From positions 62,001-126,000 of the forward strand of contig JACKJP010000007.1 in the NCBI GenBank assembly GCA_020637895.1: a DNA stretch of 64,000 bases, in the 5' to 3' direction. Each line of letters opens with the position of its first letter. Position 1 is the stretch's first letter. The notes beneath the pieces are model-generated. The model was not told where the DNA came from. It saw nothing but the letters and a program-made list of their open reading frames with translations, and ran no database searches. This DNA comes from Rhodobiaceae bacterium (GTDB lineage: Bacteria > Pseudomonadota > Alphaproteobacteria > Rhizobiales > Tepidamorphaceae). Positions 42,361 to 53,669 of this stretch are shown here, one piece after another. The translations under genes were made by a program, and so were the position numbers.

Positions 42361-43168
42361 ATCCAGCAAAGCCTTCACTTTCACCGCCGTCGTTGTCACC
42401 ACCCTGGTTGCGCCCCGGCCCAATCAATCCGCCTGGCGCGGGCGAAGCACCCGGTCCACCGGGCGTCGAGCCATCGATGATGCCCTGGGACTTGCCGGCA
42501 AATCCGCAGTCGATCACGTCAGCGCGGAATTCGGGAAGGAGCGATGCCTGCGAACCCAGATAGGGAAAGCCCCTGCCCGTGATCCGGTTGGTCTGTCGCT
42601 GACTTTGCGGGGAGCCGACAAATCCGACGCGGTTGGCAACGACAAGTTTGCATTTCTCCGAAACGTCAGCACAGACATTCGTAGTACCGCAGAACGAAAT
42701 TGCACCGGACAGCAGAATAAGGTCGGTGCTCCATCTGTCGGTTTCGAAATCGAAGATCGTTCCGCGAATGCCGACGGTCGCCGTCCGGGTGCGAATGTCA
42801 TATGCGCTTTTCGGGCTTTCGCCGGTTATGAACCGGAAGCTTCCGCTAACCGCCGTCACGGCAAAACGGCTGGCCGTGTTCGCCGAGCGCATGAGGACGG
42901 TATCGATCACCAGTTTCGAATTCGGGCCGACCACCACCTTGGTGCTGTCATCAAACAGCAGCTGGACCTGACCGCTGCGGCTTGTCTCGACCGTGTCGCC
43001 GACCGAAACACGTCCTCCCGTAGAGAGCGATTGCGTTCCGGATGCCGTGGTTACGGTCGCCTCAGCCTGTACATCCACGGCAGTGGCGATTTCGGCAAGC
43101 GCGGGGCCTGCCCATCCCAGTGCCAGAATACTCAAAACGACGAATTTGAAAGCACCGCGAAACTGCAT
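42359..43168 (-). CDS. Exported FecR-domain protein (paralogue)
   Basis: A 269-residue paralogue of the neighbouring FecR-domain protein. With the start at 43168 (AGGA 8 bases upstream) the two align almost residue for residue: signal peptide to A25 (GWAGPALA then EIAT), QVQLLFDDSTKVVVGPNS at 67-84, SGSFRFITGESPKSAYDIRT and VGIRGTIFDF. The four cysteines are C160, C166, C173 and C221, one position off the paralogue. The tail is short, with glycine, proline and serine and without histidine clusters. Like its partner it has no membrane helix. Other in-frame starts at 43177 and 43195 are possible. tgt follows downstream of its promoter region on the same strand. Confidence 0.85.
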   Translation of the reverse strand: MQFRGAFKFVVLSILALGWAGPALAEIATAVDVQAEATVTTASGTQSLSTGGRVSVGDTVETSRSGQVQLLFDDSTKVVVGPNSKLVIDTVLMRSANTASRFAVTAVSGSFRFITGESPKSAYDIRTRTATVGIRGTIFDFETDRWSTDLILLSGAISFCGTTNVCADVSEKCKLVVANRVGFVGSPQSQRQTNRITGRGFPYLGSQASLLPEFRADVIDCGFAGKSQGIIDGSTPGGPGASPAPGGLIGPGRNQGGDNDGGESEGFAG

Positions 43169-43346
43169 GGATGACATCCTGTACGTCAGCTGCATCAGCA
43201 GCTTCTCTTGCCCGCACCTGTCGCGACTGAAGGCGCCGCTTTTGTGTTTCGGTAGTCTAACTTTATTGGTTGTTTGCGAAATACATACATAAATTTTAGA
43301 TCGTCCGCTACGGGTCCATGCGCCGTACCCCCTGCGAACGCGATCA

Positions 43347-44474
43347 TCATGGCGGCGGAATATCGCCAGCGCGCCAGTCTTCGCGGACAGAGGCGATGCG
43401 GTCATCGAGGCCGGATGCTCCGATCGCCTCCCGCAACGAGGCCATAAGCGACTGATAATAGTGAATGTTATTCCAGCTCAGGAGCATGCCGCCGAGCGCC
43501 TCGCCGGATTTGACCAGATGGTGAAGGTAGGCGCGCGAATAATCCCGCGCCGCAGGGCAATCGCTCTCGTCGTCAAGCGGTCGTGGGTCATCGGCGTGCC
43601 TTGCGTTGCGCAGATTGACCTTGCCGCGCCTCGTATAGGCCAGACCATGCCGCCCGGCCCGCGTCGGCATAACACAATCGAACATGTCGATGCCGCGCCT
43701 GACCGCTTCGACGAGGTCGTCCGGCGTGCCGACGCCCATCAGATAGCGCGGACGCGCCACCGGAAGCGACGGCACCGTCTCATCCAGCATGGCCAGCATC
43801 ACCGCCTGCGGTTCGCCAACCGCGAGCCCGCCGATTGCGTATCCGTCAAAACCCAGTTCGACGAGACCCGCAGCGGATTCGCGGCGCAGCTCAGGCTCGG
43901 CGCCGCCCTGAACGATGCCGAACAGTGCGTGTCCAGGCTGGCTTCCGAATGCGACCTTGCTGCGTTCCGCCCAGCGAAGCGACAGTTCCATCGCGCGGCG
44001 CGCCTCCTCGGGCGAGCACGGCAGGGAAACGCATTCATCAAGCTGCATCTGGATATCGGAACCGAGGAGCCGCTGAATCTCCATGGCCCTTTCAGGCGAC
44101 AGCATGTGCTGCGATCCATCGATATGGCTCTGGAATCGCACACCCTCCTCGCTGACCTTGCGCAGTTTGGCGAGCGACATGACCTGGAAGCCGCCAGAGT
44201 CGGTAAGGATCGGCCGTGGCCAGTTCATGAACGTGTGCAGACCGCCCAGCCGGTCGATGCGTTCGGCACCGGGGCGAAGCATCAGATGGTAGGTATTGCC
44301 GAGGATGATATCGGCACCCGTTGCTCGCACTGTCTCGGGAAACATCGCCTTGACGGTCGCCGCCGTGCCAACCGGCATAAACGCCGGCGTGCGAATTTCG
44401 CCGCGTTTGAAGACGAGTTCGCCGCGCCGCGCCGCACCGTCGGTCGCCTCAATGTGAAACGGAATGTCGCTCAC
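43347..44474 (-). CDS. tgt: tRNA-guanine transglycosylase
   Basis: Tgt, 375 residues, exchanges guanine 34 of GUN-anticodon tRNAs for preQ1 on the way to queuosine. Diagnostic blocks are RRGELVFKRGEIRTPAFMPVG (split), MLRPGAERIDRLGGLHTFMNW, DSGGFQVMSL with the active-site aspartate, GIVQGG, and YLMGVGTPDDLVEAV. The zinc site C-x-C-x2-C-H is only partly visible: near the C-terminus CPAARDYSRAYLHHLVKS is intact, while the usual upstream CxCxxC reads DCPAARDYS. It starts at a GTG that overlaps the queA stop by 4 bases (GTGA), so the two are coupled. Confidence 0.94.
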   Translation of the reverse strand: MSDIPFHIEATDGAARRGELVFKRGEIRTPAFMPVGTAATVKAMFPETVRATGADIILGNTYHLMLRPGAERIDRLGGLHTFMNWPRPILTDSGGFQVMSLAKLRKVSEEGVRFQSHIDGSQHMLSPERAMEIQRLLGSDIQMQLDECVSLPCSPEEARRAMELSLRWAERSKVAFGSQPGHALFGIVQGGAEPELRRESAAGLVELGFDGYAIGGLAVGEPQAVMLAMLDETVPSLPVARPRYLMGVGTPDDLVEAVRRGIDMFDCVMPTRAGRHGLAYTRRGKVNLRNARHADDPRPLDDESDCPAARDYSRAYLHHLVKSGEALGGMLLSWNNIHYYQSLMASLREAIGASGLDDRIASVREDWRAGDIPPP

Positions 44475-45550
44475 GCGAAGTCTGCCCTGTGCAACAATGA
44501 TGCGTCCCCATAGGAATAGAAACGATAGCCGGCTGCAATGGCGTGGGCATAGGCGTTCTTCATGGTCGCGGGACCGCTGAACGCCGAAACGAGCATGAAC
44601 AATGTCGAGCGCGGAAGGTGGAAGTTGGTCATCAACATGTCCACCGCGCGAAAGCGGTAGCCTGGCGTGATGAAGATATCCGTCGCACCGTTGAATGCGC
44701 GCAACATGCCATCCGGGCCAGCAGCGCTTTCCAGCAGGCGCAGGCTGGTGGTGCCGACGCTGACGATGCGACCTCCGCTCGCCCGCACGTCGTTCAATTC
44801 CGCGGCAACTTCAGCGGAGACAATGCCATTTTCCGCGTGCATTCGATGATCGTCGGTATCGTCGACCTTGACTGGCAAGAACGTTCCCGCACCGACATGG
44901 AGCGTCACAAAATGCCGTGACACACCGCGTGCCTCAAGCGCTTCAAGCAATTCAGGCGTGAAATGCAGGCCGGCTGTCGGGGCGGCGACAGCACCTGGCG
45001 CATTGGCATAAATGGTCTGGTAGTCGATCTCGTCACTCGCGTCGGCATCGCGCTTGGAAGCTATATAAGGCGGCAGTGGCATGACGCCCGCAGCCTGCAA
45101 AGTTTCATCCAGCACGGGACCTGAAATATCGAAGGATAGCGTCACCTCGCCAGCCTCGCCCACGGCCTCGACGCCCGCGTTCAGGTGACCGGCGAAGCAA
45201 ACGCCGTTGTCATCGCCAAAGGCGATGCGGTCGCCTGCCTTGAGGCGCTTGGCCGGCCGGGCAAATGCGCGCCAGCGATGATCGTCCAGACGCTGATGCA
45301 ACGTCGCTTCAATCCGGGCGGTAACCTCGCCGCGGTGGCGCAATCCGGCCAGCCGTGCATGAATGACCCGGGTATCGTTGAACACCATGGCATCGCCTGG
45401 TCGCAGCAGAGCCGGCAAATCGCGGACGATACGGTCGTTCAACGTCCCGTCAGGCCAGACTTCGAGCAGACGCGCCGCATCACGCGGCGACGCCGGTCGC
45501 AGCGCGATCGCGCTTTCGGGAAGCTCGAAATCGAAGTCATCCACCCGCAT
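44471..45550 (-). CDS. queA: S-adenosylmethionine:tRNA ribosyltransferase-isomerase
   Basis: QueA, 359 residues, adds the ribosyl group of S-adenosylmethionine to preQ1-tRNA to form epoxyqueuosine. It begins MRVDDFDFELPESAIALRP (in part) and shows MVFNDTRVIHARL, MPLPPYIASKRDA, GAVAAPTAGLHFTPELLEAL and FITPGYRFRAVDMLMTNFHLP. The ATG at 45550 fits the family start. It forms a queA-tgt operon, and the two cyclophilin genes and coaD lie upstream on the same strand. I saw no preQ1 riboswitch in the 23-base gap upstream. Confidence 0.95.
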   Translation of the reverse strand: MRVDDFDFELPESAIALRPASPRDAARLLEVWPDGTLNDRIVRDLPALLRPGDAMVFNDTRVIHARLAGLRHRGEVTARIEATLHQRLDDHRWRAFARPAKRLKAGDRIAFGDDNGVCFAGHLNAGVEAVGEAGEVTLSFDISGPVLDETLQAAGVMPLPPYIASKRDADASDEIDYQTIYANAPGAVAAPTAGLHFTPELLEALEARGVSRHFVTLHVGAGTFLPVKVDDTDDHRMHAENGIVSAEVAAELNDVRASGGRIVSVGTTSLRLLESAAGPDGMLRAFNGATDIFITPGYRFRAVDMLMTNFHLPRSTLFMLVSAFSGPATMKNAYAHAIAAGYRFYSYGDASLLHRADFA

Positions 45551-45573
45551 CGGCGGGTCTCACATCTGCCGCG

Positions 45574-46038
45574 TCAGTCTTTGTCCGCAGCGACGCGAAC
45601 GCTCTTGATCCGATCCGGATCGCGCACCGGCTCGCCGCGCTTGATTGCATCGACGGCATCCATGCCATCGGTTACCTGGCCCCAGACCGTGTACTGGCCA
45701 TCGAGCCAGGGCGCTTCGTTGAAGCAGATGAAGAACTGGCTGTCGGCGCTGTCCGGATTTGCCGCACGCGCCATCGAGCAGGTACCGCGAACGTGCTTCT
45801 CGCGAGAGAACTCGGCCTTCAGATGCTTTCCCGAGCCGCCGGTACCCGTGCCCGTCGGATCGCCGCCCTGCGCCATGAATCCGTCGATGACGCGGTGGAA
45901 GGGCGTGCCGTCATAGAAGCCCTCGCGCACAAGTTCCTTGATGCGCGCGACATGATTGGGGGCGAGATCGGGCTTCAGCGCGATCGTGATCGTGCCGGCC
46001 GTAGTATCCATGATGATGGTGTTTTCTGCGTCGGACAT
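45574..46038 (-). CDS. Peptidyl-prolyl cis-trans isomerase (cytosolic cyclophilin)
   Basis: A 154-residue cyclophilin without signal peptide. The active-site arginine is in FHRVIDGFMAQGGDPTGTG, with further cyclophilin blocks FSREKHVRGTCSMARAANPDSADSQFF (split) and GQYTVWGQVTDGMD. It accelerates proline isomerisation in folding proteins. AAGGGG precedes the ATG at 46038. It is paralogous to the exported cyclophilin just upstream (26-base gap), and the two probably share a transcript. Confidence 0.93.
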   Translation of the reverse strand: MSDAENTIIMDTTAGTITIALKPDLAPNHVARIKELVREGFYDGTPFHRVIDGFMAQGGDPTGTGTGGSGKHLKAEFSREKHVRGTCSMARAANPDSADSQFFICFNEAPWLDGQYTVWGQVTDGMDAVDAIKRGEPVRDPDRIKSVRVAADKD

Positions 46039-46064
46039 TCCTTGCCCCTTTCCGTTTTGTGATT

Positions 46065-46577
46065 CTAGCGGTCTATGACGGTCATCTTGACGATGGAGTC
46101 GGGTTTGCGCGGCGGTTCGCCGACCTGGATCTTCTCGACATTCTCCATGCCTTCCACAACCTCACCCCAGAGCGTGTACTGCCCGGTCAGGTGGCCGCAG
46201 CCCTCGTAACAGATGAAGAACTGGCTGTTGGCGCTGTCTGGATTGTTGGAACGCGCCATGCCGAGCGACCCGCGGCGGAAGGGTTCCCGGCTGAATTCGG
46301 CCTTGAGGTTGGGGAGCGAGGACCCGCCATAGCCGCTGTCCTGAGGATCGCCGGTCTGCGCCATGAAGCCGTCTATGACGCGGAAGAACTTGCGTCCGTC
46401 GTAGAAGCCCTCTTTGGTCAGCGCTTCAATCCGCTCGACATGTTTCGGTGCAAGATCTGGTCTCAGCTTGACCACAACCGGACCAGTGGAAAGATCCATC
46501 TTGATCATCTCTTCGGCTGAGGCCGCACCGGCAGCCATGGAAAGCGCGGCGGCGGCAAGAAGGCTTCGCATCAGCAT
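46065..46577 (-). CDS. Peptidyl-prolyl cis-trans isomerase, exported cyclophilin
   Basis: A 170-residue cyclophilin with a signal peptide (SLLAAAALSMAAGAASA then EEMI), so it acts in the periplasm. The active-site segment is FFRVIDGFMAQTGDPQDSG and the downstream block is SLGMARSNNPDSANSQFFI. The start at 46577 has AGGGAG upstream and puts the signal peptide in place; the 8-codon extension is not needed. It sits between coaD and the cytosolic cyclophilin. Confidence 0.93.
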   Translation of the reverse strand: MLMRSLLAAAALSMAAGAASAEEMIKMDLSTGPVVVKLRPDLAPKHVERIEALTKEGFYDGRKFFRVIDGFMAQTGDPQDSGYGGSSLPNLKAEFSREPFRRGSLGMARSNNPDSANSQFFICYEGCGHLTGQYTLWGEVVEGMENVEKIQVGEPPRKPDSIVKMTVIDR

Positions 46578-46610
46578 GGGAACTCCCTGTGTTCTGGGCA
46601 AAATGACGGG

Positions 46611-47111
46611 TTAGCGGCGGGTCTTGGCGACAAGTGCCTTGGCAACGGGACCAGGCACAAACGCATCAACATTGCCGCCCATCACAGCGATCTGACGCAC
46701 AAGCGTGGCCGTAATGTGCCGGACTTCCGATGAGGCCGGCAGAAATATCGTATCAATGGACGGCGCCATCGCTCCGTTCATGCCAGCCATTTGCATCTCG
46801 TAATCGAAATCCGTCGCATCGCGCAGGCCGCGCACGATGATCGTCGCATTCTCGTCACGCGCCGTGTCGACGATCAGACCATCGAAAGTAACGACATCCA
46901 GTGTGACGCCTGCCTTGCGGGCGAGCGGTAAAGCAACCGCCTCGATCAGATCCTTGCGTTCGTCGGGCGTGAAAAGCGGTGTCTTGCCGGGATGGATACC
47001 GATGGCAACGACCAGCCGGTCGCAGATTCTCAGCGCCCCCTCGATCACATCGAGATGGCCGTTGGTGACGGGATCGAAACTTCCGGAATAGATCGCGGTT
47101 TTCTTGCTCAT
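46611..47111 (-). CDS. coaD: Phosphopantetheine adenylyltransferase
   Basis: CoaD, 166 residues, catalyses the fourth step of coenzyme A synthesis (phosphopantetheine + ATP to dephospho-CoA). It starts AIYSGSFDPVTNGHLDVIEG with the T/HxGH nucleotide-binding motif, and IIVRGLRDATDFDYEMQM plus FLPASSEVRHITATLVRQIA complete the nucleotidyltransferase fold. The ATG at 47111 gives the normal length. It lies upstream of the cyclophilin pair and 39 bases downstream of the LysE-type gene. Confidence 0.96.
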   Translation of the reverse strand: MSKKTAIYSGSFDPVTNGHLDVIEGALRICDRLVVAIGIHPGKTPLFTPDERKDLIEAVALPLARKAGVTLDVVTFDGLIVDTARDENATIIVRGLRDATDFDYEMQMAGMNGAMAPSIDTIFLPASSEVRHITATLVRQIAVMGGNVDAFVPGPVAKALVAKTRR

Positions 47112-47150
47112 GGGCCAAAGCCGTTAAACGGTTTTCAGACCGAACGCAAA

Positions 47151-47771
47151 TCAGCGCCGCAACAGCGCAAGCCAGACCCCGCCGCCGATCAGGAACGTGC
47201 CTGAAATGCGCTCTGCCCATCGCAGGCGCGACCGGGTCAGAAACCCTCCAGCCCGCCCCGCCAGCACTGCGTAGGCGCCGTCGAAAATCGTCGCGACAAC
47301 CATGAACGTCACACCAAGAAGTGCCGTCTGCGCCACGGTGTTGCTCGCCGGATTGACAAATTGGGGTATGAACGCGCCGAAGAAAAACAGCGCTTTCGGG
47401 TTGGACAGGATGACGAAAAACCCCTGCCAGAAGTGTCCGCGGCCACCGCGATTGTCCGTTTGCGCCGCTGGATCTTCTGCGAGCGCGCCATCGGCACGCC
47501 ACAGGCGCACGCCAAGCCAGACGAGATAGGCGGCGCCCGCTATGCGCAGAAAATCGAAAATGCCGGCCATCGTCGCCACAACCGCCTGCAGGCCCAGCGC
47601 CAGAACAGCCACCATTATCGCCAGGCCGAACTGCGTGCCGGCGACATTCATCAGCCCCGCTCTCGCGCCGTGCCGGATCGAGTTTGCGATGATCAGCGTA
47701 ACTGTCGGACCCGGCACAATGATGATCGCCGCGCAGGCCAGGAGGTAGGCAAGGTACGTCGTGATGGTCAT
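47151..47771 (-). CDS. LysE/RhtB family amino acid exporter
   Basis: A 206-residue membrane protein with about six helices. The family start (LAYLLACAAIIIVPGPTVTLI) and GARAGLMNVAGTQFGLAIMV, followed by GFFVILSNPKALFFFGAFIPQF, are characteristic of the LysE/RhtB superfamily, which exports amino acids such as homoserine, threonine or lysine. The substrate is not predictable. GGGGGAA precedes the ATG at 47771. It is divergent from the small exported protein across 221 bases. Confidence 0.9.
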   Translation of the reverse strand: MTITTYLAYLLACAAIIIVPGPTVTLIIANSIRHGARAGLMNVAGTQFGLAIMVAVLALGLQAVVATMAGIFDFLRIAGAAYLVWLGVRLWRADGALAEDPAAQTDNRGGRGHFWQGFFVILSNPKALFFFGAFIPQFVNPASNTVAQTALLGVTFMVVATIFDGAYAVLAGRAGGFLTRSRLRWAERISGTFLIGGGVWLALLRR

Positions 47772-47992
47772 CGGTTCCCCCTGGCCAAAAGCATCTTCCG
47801 CTCATCCCGTGAAGCGCTGGCTTCCCCGAGATTATCGCTTCGTCCGACATGGCGCCAGCGTCAGATCCCAACGGCAAAATCGTGTCCGCGAGCGCGAACA
47901 TGGCTAATGGCAGGTAAAGCCCCGATTCCCGATTTCTTCATGGATTTCCGATAGTTTGCGCCAAAACAACATCGCCTTCAGGGGGCGCAGAC

Positions 47993-48262
47993 ATGTCGGT
48001 TTCCATACATGCCGCGGTACTCACCGCGGTAACGGTCGCTTGCTTTTTCGGCGCGTTGGGATCTGTCGATTTCAACGCTGCAAACGCACAGGCGGCTTTC
48101 ATCGCGCCGGAAATGGAAACAGCGCGCGGCTGGCCCTACTTCGATCCAAGCTGGCGCATCCGGGGTGACGACCGCCAGGCCGCACGCATCGTCAACGCGC
48201 TGCCGGCGGACGTGGAACGCGACCGGCGCAACGCCGCGCTCCTGTCGCTTGCAACAAAATAG
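47993..48262 (+). CDS. Small exported hypothetical protein
   Basis: An 89-residue protein with a hydrophobic leader resembling a signal peptide (LTAVTVACFFGALGSVDF), an alanine-rich junction (NAANAQAAF) and a polar tail (DPSWRIRGDDRQAARIVNALPADVERD, split). I do not recognise a family. AGGGGG lies 8 bases before the ATG, which supports a real gene. It ends 12 bases before the convergent gyrA stop. Confidence 0.6.
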   Translation: MSVSIHAAVLTAVTVACFFGALGSVDFNAANAQAAFIAPEMETARGWPYFDPSWRIRGDDRQAARIVNALPADVERDRRNAALLSLATK

Positions 48263-48274
48263 GCGCCTTGCGGC

Positions 48275-51052
<2,778 letters not shown>

Positions 51053-51299
51053 ATTCTGTACTGCCCGAAGTGATTAAAGATGCGGCAAATTGTATCCGAT
51101 TCTGCCTTCAAACAACAGGATTGCGGTAGAATTTTGCCCAGTTCATTGTCGTTATAATACATATACTTACCGAACTTTTTTAAAGCACGTGACGGATACC
51201 GTTGCGGCCTTTCGCTTCTGTTTCGCAAAGTTGCGCCTTAACATGGCCCGCGGGTCGGCATGACGCAGCCCCGATGATCGGCACAGCAAAGGGACGGAG

Positions 51300-51932
51300 A
51301 TGCCCTCCTTCGACATCCTCGCCTCGGCATTCGTTACGCTCTTCGTGATAACCGATCCGCCCGGTCTGGCGCCGATATTCATCGGCCTGACAGCGGGCAT
51401 GAGCGAGGCGCAACGGCGTCGAACGGCCCTTCATGCGGTCATCATTTCCGTGATCGTCCTTGCTGTCTTCGCCCTGTTCGGCAAGGTCCTGCTCGATGCG
51501 TTGGGCATAACTATCCATGCCTTCAGGGTGGCCGGCGGACTGCTGCTGTTCTGGATCGCGTTCGAAATGGTTTTCGAAAAGCGCGGCGAGCGCAAGGCGG
51601 ATACGGCAAACAAGGTCGTGCACGACAGTCACTCGAGCGAAATCGCCGCCTTTCCGCTGGCAGTACCGCTCATCGCCGGCCCGGGCGCCATTACCGCAGT
51701 CATTCTGCTCGCAGGCCGACTTGGCACCGATGCGGTAGGCATGGCATCTATCGTGGTCCTGATCGTCATCGTGATGGCGATCATGTTCGGCTTTCTGCTC
51801 GCCGGCGTCTTTATCGACCGCTTCATCAGCCAAAGCGCCCGCTCGATTGCAACCAGACTGCTCGGGGTGATCCTGTCAGCGCTTGCAGTTCAATTCGTCG
51901 CAGATGGCGTGAAGGCGCTGCTGGCAAACTGA
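51300..51932 (+). CDS. MarC family integral membrane protein
   Basis: A 210-residue protein with six membrane helices and the MarC/UPF0056 pattern: FVTLFVITDPPGLAPIFIGL at the start, FRVAGGLLLFWIAFEMV in the middle, and AVPLIAGPGAITAVILLAG. Despite the name, a role in multiple antibiotic resistance was not confirmed for MarC, so function is open. It starts 247 bases from gyrA and is followed after 13 bases by the cation transporter gene. Confidence 0.9.
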   Translation: MPSFDILASAFVTLFVITDPPGLAPIFIGLTAGMSEAQRRRTALHAVIISVIVLAVFALFGKVLLDALGITIHAFRVAGGLLLFWIAFEMVFEKRGERKADTANKVVHDSHSSEIAAFPLAVPLIAGPGAITAVILLAGRLGTDAVGMASIVVLIVIVMAIMFGFLLAGVFIDRFISQSARSIATRLLGVILSALAVQFVADGVKALLAN

Positions 51933-51945
51933 AACGGAGGCGCGC

Positions 51946-52908
51946 TTGGCCGCACAGGGATCGAAAACCGTCATCTTCGCTGCGCTGGCCGGCAACAGCC
52001 TCATCGCCGTCACCAAGTTCATCGCGGCGGCATATACCGGCTCATCGGCGATGCTGTCGGAAGGCATCCATTCACTGGTCGATACCGGCAATCAGGGACT
52101 GCTGCTTTACGGCATCAAACGGTCCGCCCGGCCGGCGAGTGCCGCCCACCCTTTCGGACACGGGCCGGAGATCTATTTCTGGTCGTTCGTCGTCGCCATT
52201 CTGATCTTCGCCGTTGGTGCCGGCGTTTCGATCTATGAAGGCGTTGCCAAAATTCAGGACCCGCATCCCATTGCCAATCCGCTGGTCAATTACATCGTTC
52301 TGGGACTGGCACTCGTCTTCGAGGGGGCGGCCTGGTTCATCGCCTACCGCGCCTTCCAGACAACGCGCGGCAAGCTCGGATATTTCGAGGCAGTGCGCCT
52401 TTCGAAGGACCCCACCGTCTTTACCGTGCTGTTTGAGGACACGGCCGCAATGTTGGGTCTGATCGTCGCGGCGGTCGGTATCTTTCTGGCAGACTTTCTG
52501 GACCTGCCATGGCTCGATGGCGCGGCTTCGATCGTGATTGGCCTGATCCTCGCCGGTACGGCCCTTTTGCTGGCGATCGAGACCAAGGGCCTCCTGATCG
52601 GTGAATCCGCCGCGCCGGAAGTCGTGAAGGGCATCCAGGACATCGTGAGCGCCTCACCATGCGTCAATACGATCAACGAAATCCGCACCATGCATCAGGG
52701 CCCGAACGAGGTACTGCTCGCCGTCAGCATCGACTTCAAGGACGGAATCGCCGTCGGATCGGTGGAAGAGACCGTCTACGCGCTTGAAATGCGGATCAAG
52801 GAACGGTTTCCGATCGTCCGCCGCGTCTTCATCGAGGCGCAGTCCGCACGCCATCACGCGCAGATCGTCGAAGCCGAACGGGAAACCGTGGAAGCCCAGG
52901 AGGCCTGA
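51946..52908 (+). CDS. Cation diffusion facilitator family transporter
   Basis: A 320-residue CDF transporter that exports divalent metals in exchange for protons. It opens SKTVIFAALAGNSLIAVTKF with the family start, has SAMLSEGIHSLVDTGNQGLL with the metal-binding acids in helix 2, HPFGHGPEIYFWSF, and a C-terminal cytosolic metal-sensing domain (about 215-300). The metal cannot be named. The start is a TTG at 51946 with GGAGG 7 bases upstream. It may form an operon with marC and converges with ssb over 13 bases. Confidence 0.9.
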   Translation: MAAQGSKTVIFAALAGNSLIAVTKFIAAAYTGSSAMLSEGIHSLVDTGNQGLLLYGIKRSARPASAAHPFGHGPEIYFWSFVVAILIFAVGAGVSIYEGVAKIQDPHPIANPLVNYIVLGLALVFEGAAWFIAYRAFQTTRGKLGYFEAVRLSKDPTVFTVLFEDTAAMLGLIVAAVGIFLADFLDLPWLDGAASIVIGLILAGTALLLAIETKGLLIGESAAPEVVKGIQDIVSASPCVNTINEIRTMHQGPNEVLLAVSIDFKDGIAVGSVEETVYALEMRIKERFPIVRRVFIEAQSARHHAQIVEAERETVEAQEA

Positions 52909-52921
52909 GCAGGCACACCGC

Positions 52922-53404
52922 CTAGAACGGAATGTCGTCGTCCATCGGTTCGAACGCGCCACCGCCCGAACCACCTGACCCGCCGCCATAGCCGCCGCCG
53001 GAAGACGAGCGCCCGAAGTCACCGCCGCCGCCGCCCTGTCCGCCGCCTTCGCCGCGGCCATCGAGCATCGTCAGCACGGAATTGAAGCCCTGGAGCACAA
53101 CCTCAGTCGTATAGCGCTTCTGACCCGACTGGTCTTCCCACTCACGCGTCTGCAACTGGCCTTCCAGATAGATCTTGGCGCCCTTGCGCAGATATTGCTC
53201 GGCAATTCTGCAAAGGCCCTCGTTGAAGATCACGACACGGTGCCATTCGGTCCGCTCGCGCCGTTCGCCGCTGCCCTTGTCGCGCCAGCTCTCGGACGTC
53301 GCTACGCGCAGATTGGCGATCGGCCGGCCATCCTGGGTACGGCGGATCTCAGGATCCGCACCCAGATTGCCGATCAGGATAACCTTGTTGACGCTGCCAG
53401 CCAT
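52922..53404 (-). CDS. ssb: Single-stranded DNA-binding protein
   Basis: SSB, 160 residues, protects single-stranded DNA in replication and repair. The OB fold begins AGSVNKVILIGNLGADPEIR, with RTEWHRVVIFNEGLCRIAEQ and GAKIYLEGQLQTREWEDQSG. After it comes a glycine-rich disordered linker (about 115-150), and the protein ends MDDDIPF, the peptide that recruits repair proteins. The start at 53404 has AGGGG upstream; the longer open frame is not used. It is divergent from uvrA, with a LexA box between the two. Confidence 0.95.
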   Translation of the reverse strand: MAGSVNKVILIGNLGADPEIRRTQDGRPIANLRVATSESWRDKGSGERRERTEWHRVVIFNEGLCRIAEQYLRKGAKIYLEGQLQTREWEDQSGQKRYTTEVVLQGFNSVLTMLDGRGEGGGQGGGGGDFGRSSSGGGYGGGSGGSGGGAFEPMDDDIPF

Positions 53405-53524
53405 GCCAGAACCCCTTGAAACCGGGCGCGGCGCGCCCACATCGAATTACGCTTCTGACCCTAGTCGTGACGGCGCCGCAAATCGCGGTCCATCATGGCT
53501 TTTCCACAAAACACTGCCAGAAGT

Positions 53525-53539
53525 TCCTGTTATGTTCTA
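53525..53539. promoter_or_regulatory. LexA (SOS) box, GTTC-N7-GTTC
   Basis: GTTC (53525-53528), seven bases, then GTTC (53536-53539) is an exact match to the alphaproteobacterial LexA site. It lies 121 bases upstream of ssb and 131 bases upstream of uvrA, two genes that belong to the SOS response, so one site could control both directions. Confidence 0.75.
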
Positions 53540-53669
53540 TTCTGGCGACTGTGACGAATCAAGCCGTTTCCGCCTGTGCCTCAGTTGGGTATGGTCGGGT
53601 GAACCGGAAGCGGGCTAGCGCGTATTACAAGTGCGGCAGCAGCCGCGTGAGGCACGAGGACAATGCCGG

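Noticed and set aside
43461..44513. 350-codon plus-strand open frame inside tgt
   Set aside because: Antisense shadow of tgt; composition dominated by arginine and histidine.
45551..45573. preQ1 riboswitch ahead of queA
   Set aside because: The gap to the upstream gene is only 23 bases and shows no pseudoknot-like pattern; queA and tgt are not usual riboswitch targets.
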